Source: Bacteroidota bacterium
Lineage (GTDB): Bacteria > Bacteroidota > Bacteroidia > Chitinophagales > Chitinophagaceae
DNA: 64,000 nucleotides
Reading direction: 5' to 3'
NCBI GenBank assembly: GCA_016706595.1
Contig: JADJJH010000002.1
Coordinates: 1,068,504-1,132,503 of the forward strand
Shown: positions 18,211 through 25,923 of the stretch, piece by piece
Position numbering within the stretch: the first letter of the stretch is position 1
Layout: each line of letters opens with the position of its first letter
Notes under the pieces: model-generated
What the model was told of the DNA's origin: nothing
Database searches by the model: none
What the model saw: only the letters and a program-made list of their open reading frames with translations
Program-made: the position numbers and the translations under genes

Positions 18211-18579
18211 ATGATACAACAAGAAAGTAGACTAAATGTAGCCGATAACAGTGGAGCTAAAGAGGTTCTTTGTATTCGTGTCCTAGGTAATTCTGGTCAG
18301 GATTATGCACATATCGGCGATAAAATCGTGGTTACTGTGAAGGATGCAATGCCAGGTGCAGCTATAAAAAAGGGAACGGTAGCAAAAGCAGTTATTGTTC
18401 GAACTAAAAATAAATTACGTCGTAAGGATGGTTCATATATTCGTTTCGATGATAATGCCGTTGTTATCTTAAATGCATCTGATGAGCCTCGTGGTACCCG
18501 TATTTTTGGGCCGGTGGCACGTGAGTTACGTGATAAAGGATACATGAAAATTATATCATTAGCACCGGAAGTGCTATAA
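18211..18579 (+). CDS. rplN: Ribosomal protein uL14
   Basis: uL14 forms inter-subunit bridges and is the landing site of the silencing factor RsfS. MIQQESRLNVADNSGAKEV at the start and the C-terminal FGPVARELRDKGYMKI are diagnostic (122 aa). An in-frame ATG at 18193 would add six residues; the ATG at 18211 matches the family start. Confidence 0.97.
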   Translation: MIQQESRLNVADNSGAKEVLCIRVLGNSGQDYAHIGDKIVVTVKDAMPGAAIKKGTVAKAVIVRTKNKLRRKDGSYIRFDDNAVVILNASDEPRGTRIFGPVARELRDKGYMKIISLAPEVL

Positions 18580-18597
18580 TACTTAAAATGCAGTAAA

Positions 18598-18942
18598 GTG
18601 AAAAACAGATTTAAAACAAAATACTCAATTAAGAGAGGTGACCAAGTGGTAGTTATCACAGGTGACGATAAGGATCTTAATACGCCAAAAGCCGTGTTGT
18701 CGGTGAATACCGATGATGTAAGTCCGCGTATTATAGTTGAAGGGGTAAATATGGTTACTAAACATATTAAACCGAATGCGCAAAGTCCACAAGGTAGCAT
18801 TGTAAAACAAGAGGCGCCAATTGCTATCTCAAATGTAATGTTATGGGATGCAAAGACTAAATCGGCTACCAAAGTGCGTACCGAGCGTAAAGATGGTAAA
18901 GCATTAAGAATTTCAAAAAAATCAGGGGAGGTAATTAAATAA
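18598..18942 (+). CDS. rplX: Ribosomal protein uL24
   Basis: uL24 starts 50S assembly. The KOW motif region KRGDQVVVITGDDKD and VEGVNMVTKHIKPN are clear; length 114 aa. It begins with GTG at 18598. Its stop codon overlaps the rplE start (TAATG), suggesting coupled translation. Confidence 0.96.
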   Translation: MKNRFKTKYSIKRGDQVVVITGDDKDLNTPKAVLSVNTDDVSPRIIVEGVNMVTKHIKPNAQSPQGSIVKQEAPIAISNVMLWDAKTKSATKVRTERKDGKALRISKKSGEVIK

Positions 18943-19517
18943 TGGAAACAACAACTTACATACCTAGAATACAAACAAAGTACAGCCAAGAAGTTGTACC
19001 GGCATTGATGAAAAAATTTGGTTACAAAACTGTAATGCAATGCCCTCGTTTGGTAAAAATTTGTCTTAACCAAGGTGTTAAGGGATCTGTAGCAGATAAA
19101 AAATTGATTGATGTTGCGGTTGAAGAAATGACCAATATTACCGGTCAAAGAGCAATCGCTACGATGTCTAAAAAAGATATCTCAAACTTTAAATTAAGAA
19201 AGAATATGCCTATCGGTGCTAAGGTAACTTTGCGCAGTAAGAACATGTACGATTTCTTAGACCGTTTTGTAGCGGTATCATTACCTCGTGTACGTGATTT
19301 TAAAGGGGTGAATGAAAAGGCCTTTGATGGCCGCGGTAACTATACAATTGGTATCACTGAGCAAATCATCTTCCCTGAAATTGATATCGATAAATTACCT
19401 CGAATCAGTGGTATGGACATTACTTTTGTCACTACAGCACGAACGAATGAAGAAGCATATGAGTTATTAAAAGAACTTGGTATGCCATTTAAAAATCTTA
19501 ACGTAAAAAATAACTAA
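18942..19517 (+). CDS. rplE: Ribosomal protein uL5
   Basis: uL5 belongs to the 5S rRNA complex and contacts the P-site tRNA. NMPIGAKVTLRSKNMYDFLDR, shortened here to its core GAKVTLR, and the motif IDIDKLPRISGMDI are typical; length 191 aa. The start overlaps the rplX stop by one base. Confidence 0.97.
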   Translation: METTTYIPRIQTKYSQEVVPALMKKFGYKTVMQCPRLVKICLNQGVKGSVADKKLIDVAVEEMTNITGQRAIATMSKKDISNFKLRKNMPIGAKVTLRSKNMYDFLDRFVAVSLPRVRDFKGVNEKAFDGRGNYTIGITEQIIFPEIDIDKLPRISGMDITFVTTARTNEEAYELLKELGMPFKNLNVKNN

Positions 19518-19524
19518 TAGTATC

Positions 19525-19794
19525 ATGGCTAAAGAATCAGTAAAAGCCCGTCAGCGTAAACGTGAAAAAATGGTAGCGAAATATGCCGACAAACGTGCAG
19601 CTTTGAAAAAAGCAGGTGACTATGAAGCGCTTGATTTACTTCCGAAAAATGCTTCACCGGTGCGTCTTAAAAATAGATGTCAATTAACCGGTCGTGGTCG
19701 TGGATATATCAGATACTTCGGTATCTCACGTATACAGTTCCGAGACATGGCTTTAAACGGATTGATTCCGGGCGTTAAAAAAGCGAGCTGGTAA
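19525..19794 (+). CDS. rpsN: Ribosomal protein uS14 (zinc-free type)
   Basis: uS14 completes the 30S head. The length (89 aa) and only one cysteine (RCQLTGRGRGYIR) show the C-minus form, which does not bind zinc. The C-terminus GISRIQFRDMALNGLIPGV is diagnostic. Confidence 0.97.
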   Translation: MAKESVKARQRKREKMVAKYADKRAALKKAGDYEALDLLPKNASPVRLKNRCQLTGRGRGYIRYFGISRIQFRDMALNGLIPGVKKASW

Positions 19795-19847
19795 AATATA
19801 TTGCCTTAACCGAATACCGAATATTAAAAAAGTAAAAAGAATTAAAA

Positions 19848-20246
19848 ATGGTAACAGATCCTATAGCAGATTTTCTGACGAGAATCAGAAATGCACAAAT
19901 GGCCGGACATGTTTTGGTTGAAATTCCTGCTTCGAATATGAAGAAGAGTTTGACTGAAATTTTGTACAAGAAAGGATATATTTCAAAGTATAAATTTGAA
20001 GAAGATAATAAGCAAGGCATTATTAAAATTGCCTTGAAGTATGATGCCCAATCTAAAGTTCCTGCTATCAGAGGTTTGGAAAGAGTGAGCCGTCCGGGTC
20101 TGCGTCAATATGCTAAACCAGCTGAAATTAAACGAGTTCAAAACGGACTTGGGATTGCTATAATTTCTACTTCTAAAGGCGTAATGACTGATAAGGAAGC
20201 TAAAGCGAGCAATATCGGCGGAGAAGTACTTTGTCATATTTATTAA
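19848..20246 (+). CDS. rpsH: Ribosomal protein uS8
   Basis: uS8 binds the central domain of 16S rRNA and in E. coli represses the spc operon by binding an mRNA site near rplE. The start MVTDPIADFLTRIRNAQM and the end GGEVLCHIY are diagnostic; length 132 aa. Confidence 0.97.
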   Translation: MVTDPIADFLTRIRNAQMAGHVLVEIPASNMKKSLTEILYKKGYISKYKFEEDNKQGIIKIALKYDAQSKVPAIRGLERVSRPGLRQYAKPAEIKRVQNGLGIAIISTSKGVMTDKEAKASNIGGEVLCHIY

Positions 20247-20314
20247 TCGTATTGAAATAAAATAAACAACAACAGTTCAGTTGATTTAATTTGACTGAGT
20301 TAAAATAAAATAAC

Positions 20315-20869
20315 ATGTCTAGAATAGGAAAAAAACCGATTGAAATCCCTGCAGGCGTTACCATCAATGTAACGGCTTCTAACGAAATCGTGGTGAAAGG
20401 ACCGAAAGGTGAATTACGCCAATTGGTAGATGGTGAAATCAAAGTGGAAATTAATGAAGGAAGTGTTCAAATTAGCCGCCCTTCAGACCAAATTAAACAT
20501 AGAGCCATGCACGGATTATATCGTTCGTTGGTTGATAATATGGTAAAAGGAGTAACTACTGGATTTGAGAAAAAACTTGAATTAGTGGGTGTAGGTTACA
20601 AAGCTACCAACCAAGGTAATATTCTTGATATGGCTTTAGGATATTCTCATAATATTATTATGGAAGTTCCTAAAGAATTAAAAGTAAGTACAGAAACTTT
20701 AAAAGGTAGTAACCCAATGATTACTTTAGAAGGATCTGATAAACAATTACTTGGACAAGTTGCTGCAAAAATCAGAAGTTTACGTAAGCCTGAACCATAC
20801 AAAGGAAAGGGTGTGAAATATCAAGGTGAATATATCCGTCGTAAGGCAGGTAAAGCAGCAGGTAAATAA
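20315..20869 (+). CDS. rplF: Ribosomal protein uL6
   Basis: uL6 lies near the factor-binding site of the 50S subunit. MSRIGKKPIEIPAGV at the start and the C-terminal PEPYKGKGVKYQGEYIRRKAG are typical; length 184 aa. A 68-bp spacer precedes it. Confidence 0.97.
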   Translation: MSRIGKKPIEIPAGVTINVTASNEIVVKGPKGELRQLVDGEIKVEINEGSVQISRPSDQIKHRAMHGLYRSLVDNMVKGVTTGFEKKLELVGVGYKATNQGNILDMALGYSHNIIMEVPKELKVSTETLKGSNPMITLEGSDKQLLGQVAAKIRSLRKPEPYKGKGVKYQGEYIRRKAGKAAGK

Positions 20870-20921
20870 AAATCAATAAACTGAAAATGGTTACAGTCAT
20901 TTTCGTAAAAAATAAAATATC

Positions 20922-21272
20922 ATGGACGTTAAAGTAGTAAGAAGACAGAAGCTAAAGTGGAGAATCCGTAAAAAAATTAACGGAGTTGCCGCTAAACCAA
21001 GATTATCGGTTTTCAGAAGTAATAAGGAAATTTATTGTCAACTGATTGACGATGTAACTGGAGTGACCATTGCCTCTGCAAATAGCCGTGGAAAAGATAT
21101 TGACGCGAAAGGAAACAAGGTTGAAATTGCCAAATTGGTAGGTAAATCTTTAGCTGCAAAAGCGAAAGCAAAAGGAATAGAAAATTGTGTATTTGATAGA
21201 GGAGGTTACCTTTATCACGGGCGTGTTAAAGCGGTCGCTGATGGTGCACGTGAAGGTGGAATGATTTTCTAA
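20922..21272 (+). CDS. rplR: Ribosomal protein uL18
   Basis: uL18 brings 5S rRNA to the 50S subunit. The sequences KPRLSVFRSNKEIYCQLIDD and FDRGGYLYHGRVKAVADGAR are diagnostic; length 116 aa. Confidence 0.97.
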   Translation: MDVKVVRRQKLKWRIRKKINGVAAKPRLSVFRSNKEIYCQLIDDVTGVTIASANSRGKDIDAKGNKVEIAKLVGKSLAAKAKAKGIENCVFDRGGYLYHGRVKAVADGAREGGMIF

Positions 21273-21313
21273 TCCGAAGTAATAATTATTTAAAGAATTC
21301 TCAATAACAGAAA

Positions 21314-21832
21314 ATGTCTAAAACAGAAAGAAATTCAGTAAAGTCGGGCGATATGGAATTGCACGATAAAGTAGTGGCCATCAATCGTGTGGTAAAAACT
21401 ACAAAAGGCGGACGAACATTTAGTTTTTCGGCACTTGTAGTGGTTGGAAATGGTGCAGGTATCATTGGACACGGCTTGGGTAAAGCGAAGGAAGTTCAAA
21501 TGGCTATTCAAAAAGGTATCGATGATGCTAAAAAGAATTTGGTAAAAGTTCCAATATTACATGGAACTGTACCTCATGAAATTTTGGCAAAGTCGGGTGC
21601 TGCAAAAGTGATGATAAAACCGGCCTCACATGGTACGGGTGTAATCGCTGGAGGAAGCATGCGTGCTGTTCTTGAAAGCGCAGGTATTACCGACGTTTTG
21701 GCAAAATCATTAGGATCAGCAAATCCTCACAATGTGGTTAAAGCTACCGTAGCGGCTTTAGTAAAAATGCGTGAACCCATTCAATTTGCAAAAGACAGAA
21801 ATATTAGTTTAAAGAACGTGTTCAACGGATAA
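21314..21832 (+). CDS. rpsE: Ribosomal protein uS5
   Basis: uS5 affects decoding accuracy. The N-terminal domain (VVAINRVVKTTKGGRTFSFS) and the conserved VVVGNGAGIIGHGLGKAKEV identify it; length 172 aa. Confidence 0.97.
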   Translation: MSKTERNSVKSGDMELHDKVVAINRVVKTTKGGRTFSFSALVVVGNGAGIIGHGLGKAKEVQMAIQKGIDDAKKNLVKVPILHGTVPHEILAKSGAAKVMIKPASHGTGVIAGGSMRAVLESAGITDVLAKSLGSANPHNVVKATVAALVKMREPIQFAKDRNISLKNVFNG

Positions 21833-21873
21833 TCTGTTAACACTCGAACATCATAAAAGTAAGAACAACGAAA

Positions 21874-22050
21874 ATGAGTAAGATTAAAGTAACACAAGTT
21901 AAGAGTGGCATCGATCGTAGCAAGCGACAAAAGGCAACCCTTATCGCCCTTGGGTTAAGAAAAATCAGTCAAACCCGAGAATACGAAGCAACGCCTCAAA
22001 TTCTTGGCATGATTAAGAAAGTAGAACATTTAGTGAAAACAGAAAAATAA
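21874..22050 (+). CDS. rpmD: Ribosomal protein uL30
   Basis: A short reading frame of 58 codons between rpsE and rplO encodes uL30. The translation begins MSKIKVTQVKSGIDRSKRQ and contains TLIALGLRKISQTREYE, the family signature. It is in the canonical position, 41 bp after rpsE and 5 bp before rplO. Confidence 0.95.
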   Translation: MSKIKVTQVKSGIDRSKRQKATLIALGLRKISQTREYEATPQILGMIKKVEHLVKTEK

Positions 22051-22055
22051 GAACA

Positions 22056-22508
22056 ATGAATTTACATACATTGAAACCTGCAGAAGGTGCAACACATAGA
22101 GCAGGAAAACGTCTTGGAAGAGGTAACTCTTCAGGTAAAGGTGGTACTTCTACAAAAGGTAATAAAGGTGCTCAGTCTCGTGCCGGTCATAACGAACGTC
22201 GTGGTAGTGAAGGTGGTCAGATGCCTTTACATCGTCGTTTACCAAAGCGTGGATTTAAAAATATTAACCGTATTGAATATAAGGTATTAAATTTAGGACA
22301 AATTGATGCCCTAGTTGAACGCTATGAATTACAGGAAATTTCTCCTGAGAGTTTATATGTAACCGGTTTATTAAATCGTACTGATTTAATAAAAATATTA
22401 GGTCATGGTGAATTGAAAAGCAAACTTACTTTTAAAGTGAATGCGGCAACTGAAACTGCTAAAAAGGCAATTGAAGCTGCGGGTGGTACTTTGGAAATTG
22501 TAATTTAA
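22056..22508 (+). CDS. rplO: Ribosomal protein uL15
   Basis: uL15 is a late-assembling 50S protein. The glycine- and arginine-rich N-terminal arm (RLGRGNSSGKGGTSTKGNKG) and the motif RRLPKRGFKN are diagnostic; length 150 aa. A 139-bp spacer separates it from secY, with a weak promoter-like pair (TTTG at 22589-22592 and TAATTTAC at 22611-22618, 18 bp apart). Confidence 0.97.
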   Translation: MNLHTLKPAEGATHRAGKRLGRGNSSGKGGTSTKGNKGAQSRAGHNERRGSEGGQMPLHRRLPKRGFKNINRIEYKVLNLGQIDALVERYELQEISPESLYVTGLLNRTDLIKILGHGELKSKLTFKVNAATETAKKAIEAAGGTLEIVI

Positions 22509-22647
22509 TAGATTACATAAAATAGCTTGTGTAAAGACTTGTAGAATCATACCTGATAAGCCAAAAGAAAAAGAAACATTAATTTTCGTTTGAAATGTTT
22601 AAATTATTTATAATTTACGCCCCTCAAACAACGAATCTAGAAGCAGA

Positions 22648-23985
22648 ATGAAAAAAATAATAAATACATTAAAGAATATCTGGAGTATTGAAGAACTTCG
22701 TAACAGGATCATCTTTACCTTAACACTCTTATTAGTTTATCGCGTAGGATGTTATGTAGTTTTACCAGGTATTAATCCAAATGAACTTGCTTCTGGTGAA
22801 GGACAAAGCGGCTTACTTGGTTTATTTAATATGTTTGCAGGAGGTGCTTTTAATAAGGCATCTATTTTTGCATTAGGTATCATGCCTTATATCTCGGCAA
22901 GTATCGCCATGCAATTAGCACAAATAGCTATTCCTCAACTACAGAAGTTATCTAAAGAAGATAGCGGTCGTCGTAAAATTAATTTGTATACTCGATATTT
23001 AACGGTTGGTGTTACCTTGTTTCAAGCGATCGGTTATATCACTTATTTGCGCAGCCAAAATGCAGGTGCTATCATGGATGATAGTTTTGCTTGGATGTTA
23101 AGTACAGTGGTGATTCTTACTACAGGTACTTTGTTTGTAATGTGGTTAGGTGAAAAAATTACAGATAAAGGAATTGGTAATGGTACTTCATTAATTATCT
23201 CTGCAGGTATCATCGCTCGTTTGCCACATGCATTAGTGCAAGAGTTTGAAGCTAAAACACAAGCAGCAGGTGGTGGTTTATTGATATTCTTAATAGAAAT
23301 TGCAGTTATGGTATTAGTTGTCATGGCTATTATCTTATTAGTGCAAGGTGTTCGTCGAATCCCTTTAAACTATGCTCGTCGTATAGTAGGTGCATCATCA
23401 GCTAAAGATTTAGGAAGCGCACGTGATTTTATTCCAATTAAAGTTAATGGAGCAGGGGTTATGCCTATCATTTTCGCACAGGCCATGTTGTTTATTCCGG
23501 CTACTGTTGTTGGTTTTTCTGAAAGCGAAACCGCACAAGGTATTGTAAAGCATTTAAGTGATCCGGGTTCAATGTGGTACAATTTAGTATATGCTATTTT
23601 AGTAATTGCTTTTACCTATTTATATACCGCGTTGATATTCAATCCAACGCAAATGTCAGATGATTTGAAGCGTAATAATGGATTTATTCCAGGAATCAAG
23701 CCAGGTACTGATACTGCCAACTATATTGGTGCTATCATGGATCGTATTACTTTGCCTGGTGCCATTTTCTTAGCAATGATTGGTATTTTACCTGGTCTTG
23801 CCGGACAAATGAATATCACTAGCGGTTTTGCCAGTTTCTTTGGTGGTACATCCATGTTGATTATGGTAGGTGTATTATTAGATACCTTGCAACAAATTGA
23901 AAGTCAATTATTAATGCGCCATTATGATGGTTTGATGGAATCAGGTCGTATTTCCGGTCGTACCGCAGTACCTGCAAGCGTTTAA
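22648..23985 (+). CDS. secY: SecY, translocon channel subunit
   Basis: SecY is the protein-conducting channel of the inner membrane, working with SecE, SecG and SecA. The 445-residue protein has about ten hydrophobic segments. Conserved parts include NMFAGGAFNKASIFALGIMP in the first third and GVMPIIFAQAMLFIPA, LKRNNGFIPGIKPG in the second half. The C-terminal end (GRISGRTAVPASV) is typical of Bacteroidota. Confidence 0.97.
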   Translation: MKKIINTLKNIWSIEELRNRIIFTLTLLLVYRVGCYVVLPGINPNELASGEGQSGLLGLFNMFAGGAFNKASIFALGIMPYISASIAMQLAQIAIPQLQKLSKEDSGRRKINLYTRYLTVGVTLFQAIGYITYLRSQNAGAIMDDSFAWMLSTVVILTTGTLFVMWLGEKITDKGIGNGTSLIISAGIIARLPHALVQEFEAKTQAAGGGLLIFLIEIAVMVLVVMAIILLVQGVRRIPLNYARRIVGASSAKDLGSARDFIPIKVNGAGVMPIIFAQAMLFIPATVVGFSESETAQGIVKHLSDPGSMWYNLVYAILVIAFTYLYTALIFNPTQMSDDLKRNNGFIPGIKPGTDTANYIGAIMDRITLPGAIFLAMIGILPGLAGQMNITSGFASFFGGTSMLIMVGVLLDTLQQIESQLLMRHYDGLMESGRISGRTAVPASV

Positions 23986-24024
23986 TTAATTATTGATGCA
24001 TCGGTCTCAGGTTAAAATTTTCAA

Positions 24025-24828
24025 GTGATTTATTACAAAACAAATGAAGAGGTCGAGTTGATTCGCAAAAGCAATTTACTTGTTTCTGCAACTCTAGCTG
24101 AGTTAGCCTTACATATCAAACCGGGTATCACCACTAAATATCTCGATACCTTAGCCGAAGCATTTATTAGAGATCATGGTGCAATACCTGCTTTCAAAGG
24201 CTTTCGTGATTTCCCTTTCAGTACATGCATGAGTGTTAATGCAGCTGTTGTGCATGGATTTGCAACTGATGATGAATTAAAAGAGGGTGATGTGGTAAGC
24301 ATTGATACCGGTACAGTTTTAAACGGATTTGTTGGTGATAGTGCGTATACATTTGCCATCGGTGAAATTTCTGAGGAAATTCAAAAACTTCTAAGAGTTA
24401 CCAAAGAATCTTTGTATAAAGGCATAGAAAAAGCCGTTGTTGGAAATAGAGTGGGCGATATTGGTTGGGCTATTCAAGAATATACCGAAAAGCAAAATGG
24501 TTATGGTGTAGTACGTGAATTAACCGGACATGGAGTTGGAAAAAGTTTGCATGAAGAGCCTGAAGTGCCTAATTATGGTCGTCGCGGTCAAGGGTTGAAA
24601 TTGCAAGATGGTTTAGTAATTGCGATTGAGCCTATGATTAATTTAGGTAAGAAGGAAGTCTTTTGTGCCGATGATGATTGGACTATCCTTACTCAAGACG
24701 GTATGCCTTCGGCTCATTATGAACATTCAATTTGTGTGCGCAAGCAAAAGGCTGATATTCTTTCAACCTTTGTTGATATAGAAGCCAATGAGAAGAAGAA
24801 TTCCAATCTTTGCTCAACTTATTATTAG
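24025..24828 (+). CDS. map: Methionine aminopeptidase type I
   Basis: Removes the initiator methionine from new proteins. The five metal ligands are visible: Asp in VSIDTGTV and in FVGDSAYTF, His in GHGVGKSLHEEP, Glu in VIAIEPMIN, and Glu in HYEHSICV. It starts with GTG at 24025, 39 bp after secY; length 267 aa. infA and rpmJ, which normally follow map in this cluster, are missing here. An ATTAGAA / TTCTAAT inverted repeat (24824-24845) overlaps the stop codon and may end transcription. Confidence 0.96.
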   Translation: MIYYKTNEEVELIRKSNLLVSATLAELALHIKPGITTKYLDTLAEAFIRDHGAIPAFKGFRDFPFSTCMSVNAAVVHGFATDDELKEGDVVSIDTGTVLNGFVGDSAYTFAIGEISEEIQKLLRVTKESLYKGIEKAVVGNRVGDIGWAIQEYTEKQNGYGVVRELTGHGVGKSLHEEPEVPNYGRRGQGLKLQDGLVIAIEPMINLGKKEVFCADDDWTILTQDGMPSAHYEHSICVRKQKADILSTFVDIEANEKKNSNLCSTYY

Positions 24829-24870
24829 AAATATTAGCTTCTAATCAGATTCATGCTAACTTAGCTTGCC

Positions 24871-25923
24871 GTGTACGCAAAATCATTTCTGCTGATTAAA
24901 CCTTTTACTTTATTAATTATATGTCTGTTTGTATTTGCATGTACAAATAAACCGAATCGAATCGTAGAGCCAAGTTTTTATTATTGGCGCACTGTTTTTG
25001 ATTTGTCAGAAAATGAAAAGCAATATGCAGATAGCTTACATGTTCGAGAACTGTTTGTGCGTTTTTTTGATCTTGATACGGCAAGTGATGTACATGGAAA
25101 CATACAAGTAGTACCCGTGTCTATACTTCGATGTAAGGATAGTTTTCCATCAAATTATAATATAGTTCCCGTAGTATATATCACACGAAGTGCATTAAAA
25201 TTTACGACTAATACTGATTCACTGGCAAATCATATAAACACCCTTATCGAAAGTATAACTTTGCAATATCATTTGAACTTCAGTGAAATTCAATGGGATA
25301 TGGATTGGACGCCTTCAACCAAAGAAACGTATTTTAATCTATTGAAGGCATTGCATCAAAAGGCGTACTTACGCACTAAAAAATTTTCTTCAACTTTACG
25401 TTTACATCAAATAAAGTATCAAGCACAAACCGGTATTCCACCGGTTGATAAAGTATATTTGATGTGCTACAATATGGGAAGTTTGCAACAATACGGACAT
25501 CAAAATTCAATTTTTGACTTGCAATTATGCAAAGATTATATGACTAACATCTCAAATTACCCATTGCCACTAAGTATTGCATTACCAATTTTCCATTGGA
25601 GTGTACTTTTTAGAAAGAAAAAATTTGTAGGTATTTTGCATGATATTTCATCCAAGGATATTGTTGGCAATTCATCTTTTAAGCAGGAATATGGCAATTT
25701 ATTTATTGCCAAACACGATACAGTTCTTCAAAATTATTTTATAAAACAAGATGATGAATTACGAATTGAAGAAATTAGTAGTCAAGATTTAAAATCATGT
25801 GCCATCTATTTGTCGAAACAACTGAATCAAGATTCTCTACAGATACTTTTTTATCATTTGGATGATAGTCTCATACAACAATATCCTAACCATGAAATTC
25901 AACAAGTATTGGACGCGTTTTAG
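24871..25923 (+). CDS. Predicted lipoprotein of unknown function
   Basis: This 350-residue protein starts with GTG and has an N-terminal hydrophobic segment ending in a lipobox-like LFVFACTNK, so it is probably anchored by a lipid at Cys24. The middle part (EIQWDMDWTPSTKETYFNLL) resembles the barrel strand and helix of TIM-barrel glycosidase-like families such as DUF3142, but this is a weak impression. It lies 42 bp after map, and its end overlaps the next gene by 32 bp, suggesting coupled translation. Confidence 0.6.
   Translation: MYAKSFLLIKPFTLLIICLFVFACTNKPNRIVEPSFYYWRTVFDLSENEKQYADSLHVRELFVRFFDLDTASDVHGNIQVVPVSILRCKDSFPSNYNIVPVVYITRSALKFTTNTDSLANHINTLIESITLQYHLNFSEIQWDMDWTPSTKETYFNLLKALHQKAYLRTKKFSSTLRLHQIKYQAQTGIPPVDKVYLMCYNMGSLQQYGHQNSIFDLQLCKDYMTNISNYPLPLSIALPIFHWSVLFRKKKFVGILHDISSKDIVGNSSFKQEYGNLFIAKHDTVLQNYFIKQDDELRIEEISSQDLKSCAIYLSKQLNQDSLQILFYHLDDSLIQQYPNHEIQQVLDAF

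Noticed and set aside
18303..19148. A 281-codon minus-strand frame across rplN, rplX and rplE
   Set aside because: The plus strand holds three well-conserved ribosomal protein genes; the frame is a by-product of their codon use.
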